Below are positions 17,733 through 27,453 of a stretch of 64,000 nt of DNA, in pieces (the stretch's first letter is position 1; each line of letters begins with the position of its first letter). The notes beneath the pieces were generated by a model that was not told the origin of the DNA, ran no database searches, and was given only the letters and a program-made list of their open reading frames with translations. Location: contig NZ_CP045369.1 of NCBI RefSeq assembly GCF_009363535.1, forward strand, positions 2,305,001 to 2,369,000, written 5' to 3'. This DNA is from Microbulbifer sp. THAF38 (lineage in GTDB: Bacteria > Pseudomonadota > Gammaproteobacteria > Pseudomonadales > Cellvibrionaceae). The position numbers and the translations under genes are program-made.

Positions 17733-18326
17733 ATGGCAAAGCTACTCAGCATCCAGTCTAGTATGTTCCAATCCGGTGGGCAGACCTCCCAGCTGGCTAC
17801 AAAGTATGTAAAGAGCTGGAAAGCAAAAAACCCAAATGGAGAAGTGACCGAGCGCGATCTGGTAGCGGAACCTATCCCCCACCTGACTCTCGATCGCTTT
17901 CAAGCTTTCACTACTCCGGCAGAGCAACGTAGCCCTGAACAACAGGACATCGTGGAGTATTCAGACAAACTGATTGAAGAAATTTCCTCTGCAGATGTGC
18001 TGGTCTTTGGTGTTCCCATGTACAACTTCAACATCCCTTCTACCCTGCACACCTATTTTGACCATATTGCCCGAGCGGGGGTAACTTTCCGCTATACGCC
18101 TAATGGGCCTGAGGGACTACTGAAAGACAAGAAGACAATTATCTTTATCGCGCGAGGTGGATACTACGGTAACGAGCATTCACAGAGCGCGTTTCTCCGC
18201 CAACTCCTCGGTTTTGTGGGAATAACCAATATCGAGTTCATATACACGGAAGGACTAGCAACGGGAGATGATGCCAAAGAAAAAGCATTGGCGGCTGCAA
18301 ATGCGCGTATCGCCCAGCTTGCATAA
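17733..18326 (+). CDS. azoR: FMN-dependent NADH-azoreductase
   Basis: A 197-residue flavodoxin-fold enzyme. Family motifs are SIQSSMFQSGGQTSQL at the start (FMN phosphate loop), VFGVPMYNFNIPSTLHTYFD in the middle (FMN and dimer contact) and IFIARGGYYG near residue 140. AzoR reduces azo dyes and quinones with NADH and may protect against quinone stress. The frame is open 15 codons further upstream, but ATG 17733 has GAGGGG in front and matches the usual N-terminus (MxKLLxIxSS). It stands alone, followed by a good terminator. Confidence 0.93.
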   Translation: MAKLLSIQSSMFQSGGQTSQLATKYVKSWKAKNPNGEVTERDLVAEPIPHLTLDRFQAFTTPAEQRSPEQQDIVEYSDKLIEEISSADVLVFGVPMYNFNIPSTLHTYFDHIARAGVTFRYTPNGPEGLLKDKKTIIFIARGGYYGNEHSQSAFLRQLLGFVGITNIEFIYTEGLATGDDAKEKALAAANARIAQLA

Positions 18327-18377
18327 GCAAGCTCACAAATCCGTTAACACTAGAATTAGACATAGAAGCTCATCAAT

Positions 18378-18405
18378 AAGCCGAGCAGATCTCCCCTCTC
18401 GGCTT
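18378..18405 (+). terminator. Terminator after azoR
   Basis: AAGCCGAG (18378-18385) pairs with CTCGGCTT (18398-18405), followed by ATTTCCC. It lies 52 bp past the azoR stop. Confidence 0.6.
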
Positions 18406-18575
18406 ATTTCCCATTAAGAATGGGAGGAGCTGCTCAATCTGTTAACCATGAAGACAGACGTGAAGATCAGTCATTCACTGGCGAGAACTGTGGGAATTTC
18501 ACTCGATTAAACTTTCTTGTTTTTGACAACTCAAAGATAGTTAACCCAGCAATGTAAACTTCAGTCAGCCAGTAT

Positions 18576-19502
18576 CTACGCCACGAACACAAACTTGTCT
18601 TTACTCAATATCTGTTCACCATCAAATCGATAAGCAACGAGCTTGCCATTCCCTGCGACGGAATAGTCGAGACAAGCAACATTATCAGTTAAAGGTGCTG
18701 GTGCACCTTTAAGCCAATAGTGACCGATAAAGCAGGGCTTATCTGCTTTAGGGTAATAAGGAATACCCCTAGGCGCTGGCAAGCTAGCGGCGGAACCGAT
18801 ATCAACACCACGTGGCAACGCTATCTCACCCAGCGCTTTTGCAGAAGAGTTCCACCATTGAACACGGACAGCAAAGCGGCGATTACCATCCTTATCCAGA
18901 AAACTTACATTTTGAGGCAGTTCAACTTCATAACCTTTGAGCAGAGTTTCCACTGCATTGAAGGCATCACTGCCCGGGGAGCTCGCTTGCAGTAAAAGCT
19001 CAGACGTTAACCTCGCCCCGCCAGTTTTTGATTTCAAAAAATCAATACTTTTCTCATCCCAGCAGGCGTGGACTGCTCGCAGTTGACCCAGGTCAAGCCA
19101 TAGCGGCAATGACCTAAAGAAATTCAGCACCTGAGATTTCTCTGGATCGTTATCGGGGTACTCATTCAGAAAGGCCTGGTGTTGTTTTGTATTCTTATCG
19201 GTATGTGGGCGCAGGGGCTTGCCATTGACCTCGGTGTGATAAGCCAGGGCGTTAAACTCGTGATTGCCCATAATCGCTTGTGCATGACCATTGTTGACCA
19301 TGCTCATAACTATCTTCAGGAGCTTGCGGTGCTCTACCAGGTGCTCACCGCGGTCGATAAAGTCTCCAAGAAAGATGACTTTGCGTTCTGGGTGCGCATA
19401 ACCGCTGCTTGTTTCCCGATAACCCAGAAAATTGAGCAGCTCAATCAATGCGCTGGCGTGACCATGGATATCGCCAATAATGTCGTACTTGCAGTGTTCC
19501 AT
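18576..19502 (-). CDS. Metallophosphoesterase (PPP/ApaH-like phosphatase)
   Basis: A 308-residue cytoplasmic phosphoesterase with the three metal-binding blocks of the calcineurin-like superfamily in order: GDIHGHASAL (residues 9-18), GDFIDRGEHL (about 46-55) and GNHEFNAL (about 79-86), and a later His block near FIGHYWLKG. The substrate may be a phosphoprotein or a dinucleoside polyphosphate; the block order and length fit PPP phosphatases. The frame extends 21 codons upstream, but ATG 19500-19502 has AGGAG 5 bases before it and gives the usual start just before YDIIGDIHGH. Confidence 0.85.
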   Translation of the reverse strand: MEHCKYDIIGDIHGHASALIELLNFLGYRETSSGYAHPERKVIFLGDFIDRGEHLVEHRKLLKIVMSMVNNGHAQAIMGNHEFNALAYHTEVNGKPLRPHTDKNTKQHQAFLNEYPDNDPEKSQVLNFFRSLPLWLDLGQLRAVHACWDEKSIDFLKSKTGGARLTSELLLQASSPGSDAFNAVETLLKGYEVELPQNVSFLDKDGNRRFAVRVQWWNSSAKALGEIALPRGVDIGSAASLPAPRGIPYYPKADKPCFIGHYWLKGAPAPLTDNVACLDYSVAGNGKLVAYRFDGEQILSKDKFVFVA

Positions 19503-19722
19503 CCTGCTCCTGCCTCTAAAATACAAGAAAGCTTCAGTATCAAAATCCCGCTTTTTTTGTATCAAGGATTACTCTGTCCATTTTATGAAATGAACGCACT
19601 TCTCGGAAGCTGGGCATGGGGGATGAGACATGGGAGCGAAGAAAATAGCCGAAGCTACCGCCAGCCAGGGAATTACTGAGTTCACTTACATTTAAGGTGT
19701 GCTCTATCAAAGAGCGAATACA

Positions 19723-19757
19723 AAAAAGCCAGGCTGGAAAATGCGGCCTGGCTTTTT
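19723..19757 (-). terminator. Terminator of the RND efflux operon
   Basis: AAAAAGCCAGG (19723-19733) pairs with CCTGGCTTTTT (19747-19757). Read on the minus strand it ends in a T-run, 15 bp after the stop of the RND permease gene; the symmetric A/T flanks could make it work in both directions. Confidence 0.8.
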
Positions 19758-19771
19758 CTCTGGCTTGAGAC

Positions 19772-22700
19772 TTACAAAGCTTCCGCAGCTTCTGTCTTTT
19801 TACTGGCAAGAACTTGATCCTGCCCAGTATCAGTACTGCTCACTCTAGTTTTACGCCCAAACAATCTCTGCACCACTACAAAGAACAGCGGTATAAAGAA
19901 GATTCCCAGCAGCGTGCCCACAACCATCCCTCCCAGCACCCCGGTTCCAATCGCACGCTGTGCGCCGGAACCTGCACCAGTGGCTATCGCAAGTGGAAGA
20001 ACCCCCAAGCCAAAAGCCAAAGAAGTCATCAGGATAGGGCGCAGGCGATCACGGACTGCACGCATGGTCGCTTCCACCAGTTCCATTCCGTTTTCCAGGT
20101 TTTGCTTGGCAAACTCCACAATCAGAATGGCGTTCTTACTGGTCAAGCCGACAGTGGTCAGCATAGCTACCTGGAAATAGATATCCCTCTCCATGCCGCG
20201 CAAACTGTTGGCAAGCACTGCGCCGAGAATACCGAGCGGCGCCATCAACAATACCGCGGTCGGTACTGTCCAGCTCTCATAGAGAGCGGCAAGGCACAAG
20301 AATACAATCAGTAATGACAGGGTATAGAGCAGTGGTGTTTGTGCACCGGCGGCGCGCTCCTGATAGGAAAGACCGCTCCATTCAATACCAACCCCCGCCG
20401 GCAATTGCGCTACCAAGCTCTCCACTTCTGCCATGGCCTCGCCAGAACTGACCCCCGCTGCTGCCTGACCATTGATCTGCATGGAGGGCACGCCGTTATA
20501 GCGTTCCAAGCGGGGAGATCCATACTCCCAGGAAAAGCTGGCAAAGGAAGATAGGGGTACCATATCGCCTTTATCATTGCGCACAGACCAGAGCTGGAAG
20601 TCTTCCGGCACCATACGATATGGCGCATCCGCCTGCATATAAACCCGCTTGACCCGGCCGCGATCGATAAAATCATCGATATAGGAGCCACCCCAAGCGG
20701 TACTCAGCGCGCTGTTAATATCGGCAATAGACAAGCCGAGGGCCGCAGCTTTGGCATTGTCGATTTTCACTCGAAATTGCGGCGTGTCCTCCTGGCCATT
20801 GGGGCGTACGTTAGACAGTAACTTACTCTGCCCGGCCATCCCCAAGAATTGGTTGCGGGCAGCGGTCAGTGCTTCGTGCCCCAGGTTGCCATTATCTTTT
20901 AAGTAAAAGTTAAAGCCACCAGAAGAACCCAACTCTGGCAGAGGCGGAGGTGCAAAGGCAAAAGCCATGGCATCTTTAATTTGCATCAGCGCGCCCATAG
21001 CACGCATGGCTACTGCGCCAGCACTTTGCGACTCTTCTTCCCGCTCAGACCAGTCTTCCATATTCACAAAGGCGATACCAGTATTCTGGCCGCTACCGGC
21101 AAAGCTAAAGCCCTGCACCGAAAATACGGACTTCACGGTGCCCTGCTCGTTATCCAGGAATTGATCTTCCACTTTGCGGATAGATTCCATGGTGCGCTCC
21201 TGGGTCGCGCCCACGGGTGCCTGCACCATAGAGAAGAGCACGCCCTGGTCTTCATCGGGCAGGAAGGAGCTGGGTAAACGCAGGAATAAGAAGGCCATCA
21301 CAGCGGAAAGGGCCACAAACAACAGCATAAAGCGGCCGCTACGTTTTAGGATGCCCTGCACTCCGCCCTGGTAGCGCCGACTGCCGCGCTCAAAGTTGCG
21401 ATTGAACCAACCGAAGAAGCCTTTCTCACCGTGGCTTTCCCCTTTTGAAAGTGGTTTCAGCAAGGTGGCACATAGTGCGGGGGTCAGGATAATCGCCACT
21501 AATACAGACAAGGCCATGGCAGCAACAATGGTTGCTGAGAACTGCCGGTAAATTACGCCAGTGGCGCCATCCATAAATGCCATTGGCACAAACACCGCCG
21601 ATAGCACGACACCGATTCCGATCAATGCCGGGGTAATCTGGTGCATGGATTTTTTAGTGGCTTCCTTCGGTGATAAGCCCTCTTCGCGCATCACCCTTTC
21701 TACGTTTTCCACCACCACAATAGCGTCGTCCACTAGCAGGCCGATGGCCAATACCATAGCGAACATGGTGAGCATATTGACCGAGAAGCCCAGTGCCGCG
21801 AGTACGGCAAAGGTACCCAACAGCACCACCGGTACTGCGATTGTAGGGATCAGGGTTGCACGGAAATTCTGCAGGAACAGATACATCACCAGGAAGACCA
21901 GCACAATTGCTTCAATCAATGTGCTGATCACACCTTTAATGGAGACCTCGACAAAGGGCGTAGTATCAAATGGTACGACCGAAGTCAGCCCCCGAGGGAA
22001 GAAAGGCTCCAGCTCTTTAAGTTTCGCTTTCACGCCTTCGGCGGTTTCCAGTGCGTTGGCACCGGTGGCCAGGTTAATGGCGATACCGGTAGCCGGTTGA
22101 CGATTGTAGCGGGAGATAAATTCATAATTCTCTGCCCCCAACTCAACGCGGGCGACATCGCCAAGCCGCAGTATGGAGCCATCATCATTGGCTCGTACCA
22201 CGATTTCCCGGAACTGTTGCGGGGTTTGCAGGCGCTCCTGGGAGGTAATAGAGGCATTGAGTTGCTGCCCTGGCACCGCCGGTGCGCCACCAAGGCTGCC
22301 CACTGTGACCTGGGCATTCTGGGCACGGACCGCCGCGGCTACATCATTCGGTGTCAAATCGTAAGTAGTCAGCTTGTTGGGATCGAGCCAGATACGCATT
22401 GCATATTTGGAGCCGAACACCTGCACATTACCAACACCGGGCACCCGGCTAACCGGGTCCACAATCGCTGAGTTGATGTAATCGGCAATGTCGTTGCGGT
22501 TCATACTGCCGTCTTCGGAGACAAAACCTGCAACCATCAAGAAGCCACCTCGGGACTTACTGACATTGACCCCTTGTAACTGCACCTCTTGGGGCAACAG
22601 CGGCATTGCCAGCTGTACCTTGTTTTGGACTTGCACCTGTGCGGTATCCGGGTCGGTACCATTCTCAAACGTAAGGGAGACAGACACACCACCGTTAGAT

Positions 22701-22948
22701 TGACTGACAGCAGACATATAGAGAAGGCCATCGAGACCTTTCATATTCCGCTCCAGAATCTGCGTCACCGAATCTTCCACCACTTTGGCGGAGGCGCCAG
22801 GGTAACTGGCCTCAATATTAATAGAGGGCGGTGCGATATTCGGATAGCGCTCCACCGCCAACTTGCTGATAGACAATGCACCTGCCAGCATGGTGATAAT
22901 TGCCAGAACCCAGGCAAAGATGGGCCGGTTAATAAAAAAGCTCGCCAT
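19772..22948 (-). CDS. RND multidrug efflux permease (HAE1 family, AcrB/MexB-like)
   Basis: A 1058-residue inner-membrane pump. It starts with the classic [17 protein letters not shown]. The proton-relay residues are present: the Asp pair in [16 protein letters not shown] (near residue 410) and the Lys in [13 protein letters not shown] (near 940). The two periplasmic porter/funnel loops and the 12-helix layout are complete. It uses proton influx to expel amphiphilic drugs and other toxic compounds through an outer-membrane channel not encoded here. Only 11 bp separate it from the adaptor gene upstream, so the two form an operon, with a divergent TetR regulator. Confidence 0.96.
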   Translation of the reverse strand: MASFFINRPIFAWVLAIITMLAGALSISKLAVERYPNIAPPSINIEASYPGASAKVVEDSVTQILERNMKGLDGLLYMSAVSQSNGGVSVSLTFENGTDPDTAQVQVQNKVQLAMPLLPQEVQLQGVNVSKSRGGFLMVAGFVSEDGSMNRNDIADYINSAIVDPVSRVPGVGNVQVFGSKYAMRIWLDPNKLTTYDLTPNDVAAAVRAQNAQVTVGSLGGAPAVPGQQLNASITSQERLQTPQQFREIVVRANDDGSILRLGDVARVELGAENYEFISRYNRQPATGIAINLATGANALETAEGVKAKLKELEPFFPRGLTSVVPFDTTPFVEVSIKGVISTLIEAIVLVFLVMYLFLQNFRATLIPTIAVPVVLLGTFAVLAALGFSVNMLTMFAMVLAIGLLVDDAIVVVENVERVMREEGLSPKEATKKSMHQITPALIGIGVVLSAVFVPMAFMDGATGVIYRQFSATIVAAMALSVLVAIILTPALCATLLKPLSKGESHGEKGFFGWFNRNFERGSRRYQGGVQGILKRSGRFMLLFVALSAVMAFLFLRLPSSFLPDEDQGVLFSMVQAPVGATQERTMESIRKVEDQFLDNEQGTVKSVFSVQGFSFAGSGQNTGIAFVNMEDWSEREEESQSAGAVAMRAMGALMQIKDAMAFAFAPPPLPELGSSGGFNFYLKDNGNLGHEALTAARNQFLGMAGQSKLLSNVRPNGQEDTPQFRVKIDNAKAAALGLSIADINSALSTAWGGSYIDDFIDRGRVKRVYMQADAPYRMVPEDFQLWSVRNDKGDMVPLSSFASFSWEYGSPRLERYNGVPSMQINGQAAAGVSSGEAMAEVESLVAQLPAGVGIEWSGLSYQERAAGAQTPLLYTLSLLIVFLCLAALYESWTVPTAVLLMAPLGILGAVLANSLRGMERDIYFQVAMLTTVGLTSKNAILIVEFAKQNLENGMELVEATMRAVRDRLRPILMTSLAFGLGVLPLAIATGAGSGAQRAIGTGVLGGMVVGTLLGIFFIPLFFVVVQRLFGRKTRVSSTDTGQDQVLASKKTEAAEAL

Positions 22949-22959
22949 AACCCCTACCC

Positions 22960-24135
22960 TCAGGAACCCTGCTCAGCAGCATCGTCGTCGTCACCAGCTG
23001 CTGCAGGTACCTGTTTATCCTCACGTTCACTAGGCTGCACCGGCGCACCGGGGCGAATTTTCTGCAATCCAGCCACTACGACACGGTCACCGGGCTCCAG
23101 CCCCTCTTCTACCAACCAGCGGTTACCGACTGTGCGACTGACCCGCACGGAACGTTGGGCAACAATATTCTCTTCATTGACCACCATTGCCGAAGTGTTA
23201 CCTTTCGGGTCCCTTGCAATACCTTGTTGAGGCACCAGAATGGCATGTTCCCGTACACCGCTACCGACTATCGCGCGCACGTACATGCCTGGCAGCAGCA
23301 TATTGTCTGGATTGGGGACAACGACTCGCAGCAACACACTGCCAGTAGAGGGATCGACACTGGCTTCGGCAAACTCGAGCTTGCCTTGGTGTTCAAACTC
23401 ACTGCCATCTTCCAGCAAAATCTTAACTGGCAGGTTTGTGGCATCTGCCAATGTACCCGCCTGGAGGGCCCGACGCAGGCTGACCAGCTCTGCTGCGGAC
23501 TGGGTAACATCCACATAGATGGGGTCCAGCTGTTGCACAGTGGCCAAAGTTGCGGCCTGATTGGCCGCTACCAAGGCGCCCTGGGTAACACTGGATTTAC
23601 CAATACGGCCAGTAATCGGCGAGGTAATCTGGGCGTAGTCCAGCTGGATCTCGGCTCGATGTAACTCCGCCCTGGCAGCAGCAACAGAGGCACGGGCTTC
23701 CTGCAAATCTGCCTCTGCGACATCATTCTCCTGCTTGCTGACAGCGCCACTCTTAACAAGGCCTGCGGTGCGCTCAGCCTTGAGGCGAGCGATATTCATT
23801 GCCGCATTGGCACCCTGTAATTTAGCGCGCGCACTATCCACATCCGCTTGGTAAATGGCGTCATCCAGTTGATAAAGTGGCTGATTTGCATCGACACGCC
23901 CACCTTCACGGAACAATTGCTGTTTTATGATGCCATTTACCTGTGGACGAACTTCCGCCACCTTGAAAGGTGAAGTGCGACCAGGTAGCTCTCTGGTAAG
24001 CGTAACCGGCTCGGATTCCAGCGTAACCACAGTCACCTGTGGCGCCGGCATCGGTGGCGCAGCGGTTCTTTCATCACAAGCGGCAAGCAATGCACTAGTG
24101 ATCAAAAGACTGATAAACGCTTTTTTATTGAGCAT
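22960..24135 (-). CDS. RND efflux periplasmic adaptor (AcrA/MexA-like lipoprotein)
   Basis: A 391-residue membrane-fusion protein. The lipobox LLAAC gives lipidation at Cys20. Domains follow the family order: barrel-sandwich/lipoyl part ([20 protein letters not shown] and [20 protein letters not shown]), the alpha-hairpin between them (about residues 95-165), the beta-barrel and the membrane-proximal domain. The last 25 residues are acidic (DDDDAAEQ). It links the inner-membrane permease to an outer-membrane channel. It is the first gene of the operon, with the regulator divergent. Confidence 0.95.
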   Translation of the reverse strand: MLNKKAFISLLITSALLAACDERTAAPPMPAPQVTVVTLESEPVTLTRELPGRTSPFKVAEVRPQVNGIIKQQLFREGGRVDANQPLYQLDDAIYQADVDSARAKLQGANAAMNIARLKAERTAGLVKSGAVSKQENDVAEADLQEARASVAAARAELHRAEIQLDYAQITSPITGRIGKSSVTQGALVAANQAATLATVQQLDPIYVDVTQSAAELVSLRRALQAGTLADATNLPVKILLEDGSEFEHQGKLEFAEASVDPSTGSVLLRVVVPNPDNMLLPGMYVRAIVGSGVREHAILVPQQGIARDPKGNTSAMVVNEENIVAQRSVRVSRTVGNRWLVEEGLEPGDRVVVAGLQKIRPGAPVQPSEREDKQVPAAAGDDDDAAEQGS

Positions 24136-24410
24136 GGTTACCTCGATCAGGGCTGACGGCCTGGATACTGCGGTCAGTTCGGGAGAAAAAGAGACGGTGA
24201 CAGGAAGGTCTAACTCCAGTGGCCACGCATTTTATGTGTAGTGATGAAATCCGATCAACTATTCATCAGCGCATGAATATCGACTAACATGCACTTTTAC
24301 CCAGTGTTTTCAAGGGGTTGCACTAAAGTCTCATTTGTTTTCATGCGGCGAACAGCCGTGAATATGCGGTCAAATGAGGCGATTACGATAATGAAGAAGC
24401 TGCATTGCCC
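24136..24410. promoter_or_regulatory. Divergent control region, RND operon / TetR regulator
   Basis: It must hold the promoters of both the adaptor gene (leftward) and the regulator gene (rightward). An inverted repeat CTCATTTG (24330-24337) and CAAATGAG (24371-24378) is 34 bp apart and close to the regulator start, so it is a candidate TetR operator; the wide spacer makes this tentative. Confidence 0.4.
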
Positions 24411-25070
24411 ATGGCTAAATATAGAGAAGAGCAAATACTTAACACCCGAGAGCGTATTTTAGACGCCGCGATTCGTGTTTTTCACGAATCTGGCGTCACC
24501 CACGCCTCCCTAACGGCAGTCGCAGAGCTTGCCGGAGTCACTCGTGATTCCCTGCATAGCCATTTCCGCGACAGAGTTGGGCTACTCAACGCTCTAACCG
24601 AGCGCATGCGCCTGCCCGGTGAAGACCTCTGCGCGGCGGCCGGTGATGAGTTGAAGAGAGACCCTCTAGGCACCCTGCGTACCCGCTGGATATGGCTATT
24701 CGATGAGATTGCCTGCAATGATGAATGGCAGCGCTTGCTGGAGATTATCTTCCTGCCATGCGACCCAATCAGTGAAGTATGCGAGTCCACTCACCGTATT
24801 AAGCAAGGCCGCACAGAGCGGTTGGAGCGAATGGGAGAATTGTTGGAGATTGCACTTTCAGCCGGTCAATTACCTGCTGATCTGGATCTGAAACTGGCCC
24901 AACAAATGCTTCACGGAGGACTTTTTGGTGTTCTGGAAGACTGGCTTCTTTCTCCACGCTTTGTAGACCTTGGCGACTTAGGTGAACATTATTTTGATGC
25001 TCTCCTAGATATGATTCGCTTCTCCCCAGAACTGCGTCTAAACAGGCAGCAAGCACGAACTTTGCACTGA
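24411..25070 (+). CDS. TetR/AcrR-family transcriptional regulator
   Basis: A 219-residue repressor-type protein. The N-terminal TetR helix-turn-helix spans about residues 8-55 (NTRERILDAAIRVFHESG, then LTAVAELAGVTRDSLHSHFRD), with HFRD in place of the usual YHFK/YWHF end. The C-terminal ligand domain keeps an AcrR-like pattern (LRTRWIWLFDEIACNDEWQRLLEIIF). Its divergent position makes it the likely local regulator of the RND operon. TTG at 24405 is in frame, but ATG 24411 gives the usual MAK/MARK-type start. Confidence 0.92.
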   Translation: MAKYREEQILNTRERILDAAIRVFHESGVTHASLTAVAELAGVTRDSLHSHFRDRVGLLNALTERMRLPGEDLCAAAGDELKRDPLGTLRTRWIWLFDEIACNDEWQRLLEIIFLPCDPISEVCESTHRIKQGRTERLERMGELLEIALSAGQLPADLDLKLAQQMLHGGLFGVLEDWLLSPRFVDLGDLGEHYFDALLDMIRFSPELRLNRQQARTLH

Positions 25071-25146
25071 GCAGTGTATTGAGCAAATTCGAATTTTCTT
25101 CCTATTGGGGCAAGTCAACTAACTGCGGCTTGCTCCAAGAAGACAA

Positions 25147-25561
25147 TCAGCCGAGTTTACTTTTCGAATCTACTAATTGTGCACCGCTCGCATCTCTTAC
25201 TGCATAATTAAAACCCGGGTGAATACAGTGAGCACCGTAATTACCGGCTTTATCTAAAGCCAGGAAACCCACCTGGAACTTCTTATAGTCCCCCAGCTTG
25301 CGCGCAATACGCTCCACCGCCTCACGACAGGCTTCCTCCGGTGTGTAGCCATGACGCATCAGCTCCACGACTTGATGGCAACCGACAGTCTTGATCATTA
25401 GCTCGCCCATACCCGTGGCAGTAGCCGCACCCACTTCATTGTCGACATAGAGTCCGGCACCGATAATCGGCGAGTCCCCTACCCGCCCATGCATCTTGAA
25501 AGCCGCGCCACTGGTGGTGCAGGCACCTGAGAGATTGCCGTTCTGGTCCACGGCTAAGATG
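25147..25561 (-). pseudogene. Glycosylasparaginase-type gene, 3' half (separated by insertion)
   Basis: Encodes the beta-subunit body of an N4-(beta-N-acetylglucosaminyl)-L-asparaginase/isoaspartyl peptidase-like Ntn hydrolase: ILAVDQNGNLSGACTTSG, then HGRVGDSPIIGAGLYVDNEV and GAATATGMGE, all family hallmarks. The N-terminal half, including the nucleophile Thr, lies at 28429-29032. Joining the halves across one copy of CTAAGATG restores the reading frame exactly (HDTIG-IL-AVDQNG). A TTG-started 144-residue frame remains open across the junction, but without the nucleophile it cannot be active. Confidence 0.9.
25554..25561. repeat. Target-site duplication, left copy (CTAAGATG)
   Basis: CTAAGATG is identical to 28429-28436 on the other side of the 2,867-bp insertion; the uninterrupted gene needs only one copy. 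Confidence 0.85.
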
Positions 25562-25633
25562 GTTAGCGATTGAAAGGGCAATAGTTCCGCGCAGCGGACC
25601 CGACAAAGCGCGACTAACGCCCATCATCATCAC

Positions 25634-25665
25634 CTATGAACAATTAGCCGATAGATTGTTCATAG
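25634..25665. repeat. Inverted repeat near the left end of the insertion
   Basis: CTATGAACAAT (25634-25644) and ATTGTTCATAG (25655-25665) form a perfect 11-bp inverted repeat with a 10-bp spacer. It lies upstream of the YjhX-like promoter and could be an operator or an old element end. Confidence 0.6.
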
Positions 25666-25706
25666 AAACCACCAGAGCGCATCCGACGCTAAATCCTCAA
25701 TTTTTC

Positions 25707-25904
25707 TTGACATTTGATTTCTGATACTTAAGATACCGTTTTTCAATCCTTATGAACTCAATGGAGAGTTTTTGCTAGATCATCAGGTAATCGCACGTTC
25801 CTAGACCCGATTAGGGCTTAAGGGACATCTAAAACACTAGAAGGCCCTCATGCAAAATTCTGAGGCTGCCTAGTTTTGTGATTTCTGAAGATTGAGGCAC
25901 TCCA
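25707..25904 (+). promoter_or_regulatory. Promoter and leader of the YjhX-like gene, with possible leader peptides
   Basis: TTGACA (25707-25712), 16-bp spacer, TAAGAT (25729-25734). The leader of about 165 bases contains two tiny frames: 25752-25778 (8 codons, no ribosome site) and 25850-25873 (ATG, 7 codons then stop, preceded by AAGG). In E. coli the topAI-yjhQ operon is controlled by a translated leader peptide (toiL), so a similar arrangement is possible here, though I see no sequence match. Confidence 0.45.
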
Positions 25905-26162
25905 TTGAACATTTCAAAGCACGAGCAGCGCGTCCTGCACGTTCTCGCACTTGGTGGTGAGATACACCTCCTTCGCCGTGAAAGCGGCAAACCCTATGAT
26001 GTCACTTGCTACACACGGGATGGTAACGTCCTGTCTAGCTGTACTTTTGACATTTTTAAACGCTTAAAAAGCAAAAAACTCATCGGCTCAAAAAATGGTC
26101 AGCCCTATCGTATTACGCGATTGGGGGCTACCTCTGTGCAGTCGCAAATGATCCAACGCTAA
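25905..26162 (+). CDS. YjhX/TopAI-family toxin (topoisomerase I inhibitor type)
   Basis: The 85-residue product has the same length as E. coli YjhX (TopAI) and the family pattern: EQRVLHVLALGGEI at the start, CYTRDGNVLSSCTFDIFKRL in the middle and KNGQPYRITRLG near the end. TopAI binds topoisomerase I and inhibits growth; its antitoxin is the GNAT-like protein YjhQ. The start is TTG, preceded by GAGG. The next genes are two YjhQ-like GNAT genes, so this is a toxin-antitoxin-type module inside the insertion. Toxicity here is an inference from the family. Confidence 0.85.
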   Translation: MNISKHEQRVLHVLALGGEIHLLRRESGKPYDVTCYTRDGNVLSSCTFDIFKRLKSKKLIGSKNGQPYRITRLGATSVQSQMIQR

Positions 26163-26226
26163 TGCTCCAGGTCATATTTATCTTTAACAAATCAGGCTCT
26201 AAACCAAATCAAAAGGAGCTTTCTCT

Positions 26227-26733
26227 ATGAAAACACCATACCAAATTCAATATGAAGCTTTTGCATCTGCTGGCGGACTTTATAACGAAGGACATGCAAA
26301 GCTGTATGCTGAATTAGCAGACGCCATGATTGAAGATGGGAGCTTTTCCATCGTATATGAGGGAGTGGCGCACGCCTGCTACACGCCCATTACAGTTGAT
26401 GCCGCGCCACACCTTAAGTGTTATGTGTTGGCTCCCTTGGCCGTGCTGCCTCAGTATTAAAGAAAGGGTTATGCAACAAGGCTCATGGCCGAAGCTGAAA
26501 AACAACTTGATGCTGATGTCATCTTTGTTATGGGAGAGCAGTACCACTATGCTAATCGCTACAACACTCCTCACAAAATCTTACCGCCTGTAAGGACACA
26601 AGCCCCCCTAGAAAATTGGTTTGCACGTGAATTAACACCAGGAGCTTTAGATGGTTTTGGTGAATCGACGACAAGCATCACTGGTCCTTATGCCGCTCCA
26701 ATAATGTGGGGGCATCCGAGCGAACAAGCGTAG
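26227..26733 (+). pseudogene. GNAT acetyltransferase (YjhQ-like), broken by an in-frame stop
   Basis: The frame runs 169 codons from ATG 26227 (ribosome site AAAAGGAG) to TAG 26731-26733, but TAA at 26458-26460 interrupts it. The stop falls inside the acetyl-CoA-binding loop: LAPLAVLPQY-stop-RKGYATRLM, where relatives have Gln (QRxGxA/G), so a CAA-to-TAA change explains it. The rest remains intact, so the mutation is recent or the stop is read through. It is about 30-40% similar by eye to the next gene, with shared CYVLAP / CYLLAP blocks. A 77-residue truncated product could still be made, lacking most of the fold. Confidence 0.85.
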
Positions 26734-26796
26734 CCCTAAAATTAACCACTTAATCTTTTATTCAACCTAACAAAACTTTGAGTTAGAGAAATTTAA

Positions 26797-27321
26797 ATGA
26801 ACACTTCAGAGACAGAAATAATCAAAAACATCCACCTTTTGGCATTTGGAGAAGAGGAAGGAGCTGAAACGGCTGATTTAGCTGAATCCTTTCTCGCGTT
26901 GCCAGATACTATTTCAATCAATGCAGAGCGAGATGGAAAAATAGTAGGCAATATTATTTTTACGCCATTTCTGTTTAAAGACCACCCCGATAAAAAGTGT
27001 TATCTACTAGCTCCTATCGGTGTACTACCTGAATATCAACATGGTCATGGTGTTGGTAAAGAGTTAATGCAGTCAGGCATCACTCACTTAAAAAACTGTG
27101 ATGTTGATGCAGTTTTTGTATTGGGTGTGCCTACTTATTACCCACGATATGGATTTGTCCCAACAGACAAACAAACGCCATACCCAGATCTTCTCACGTT
27201 ACCAGCTTCATGGATGGTGCTTGAGCTGAATCCGGGGGTGGTTAGTCTTCTCAGTGGTGAAACCACTGCTGTAGAGCCAATTATGCAGCCTATCTGGTGG
27301 GATACATCGGGGCGCGGTTAA
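26797..27321 (+). CDS. GNAT-family N-acetyltransferase (YjhQ/YhbS-like)
   Basis: A 174-residue GNAT protein. The acetyl-CoA motif A reads LLAPIGVLPEYQHGHGVGKELM (about residues 69-90; the QxxGxG loop is intact). Before it is a beta-strand with VGNIIFTPFLF, and after it DAVFVLGVPTYYPRYGF, the usual second strand-helix pair. It is paralogous to the broken gene just upstream, 63 bp away. In E. coli a protein of this type (YjhQ) neutralises TopAI, so this intact copy may now be the only working antitoxin. Alternatively it acetylates a small molecule. Stop lies 2 bp before the IS30 left repeat. Confidence 0.85.
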   Translation: MNTSETEIIKNIHLLAFGEEEGAETADLAESFLALPDTISINAERDGKIVGNIIFTPFLFKDHPDKKCYLLAPIGVLPEYQHGHGVGKELMQSGITHLKNCDVDAVFVLGVPTYYPRYGFVPTDKQTPYPDLLTLPASWMVLELNPGVVSLLSGETTAVEPIMQPIWWDTSGRG

Positions 27322-27323
27322 TC

Positions 27324-27340
27324 GTAAGCGGTACACGAAC
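27324..27340 (+). repeat. IS30 left terminal inverted repeat
   Basis: GTAAGCGGTACACGAAC; two differences from the right repeat. Confidence 0.85.
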
Positions 27341-27453
27341 CACATTATTCATTAAAGCCTAGATTCTCACAATAACCGACACACTTGGCGATAGCGAAGG
27401 AGGCCAGCTGGTTGTAGGCTAGTAAGCTTCCACACAAACAAGCCAGGAACCTC

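Noticed and set aside
25562..25620. Left end of the insertion looked like an integron attC site (GTTAG ... CTAAC with an internal GC-rich stem)
   Set aside because: The core-site orientation is reversed (attC runs AAC...GTT), and the 8-bp duplication does not fit integron cassette insertion.
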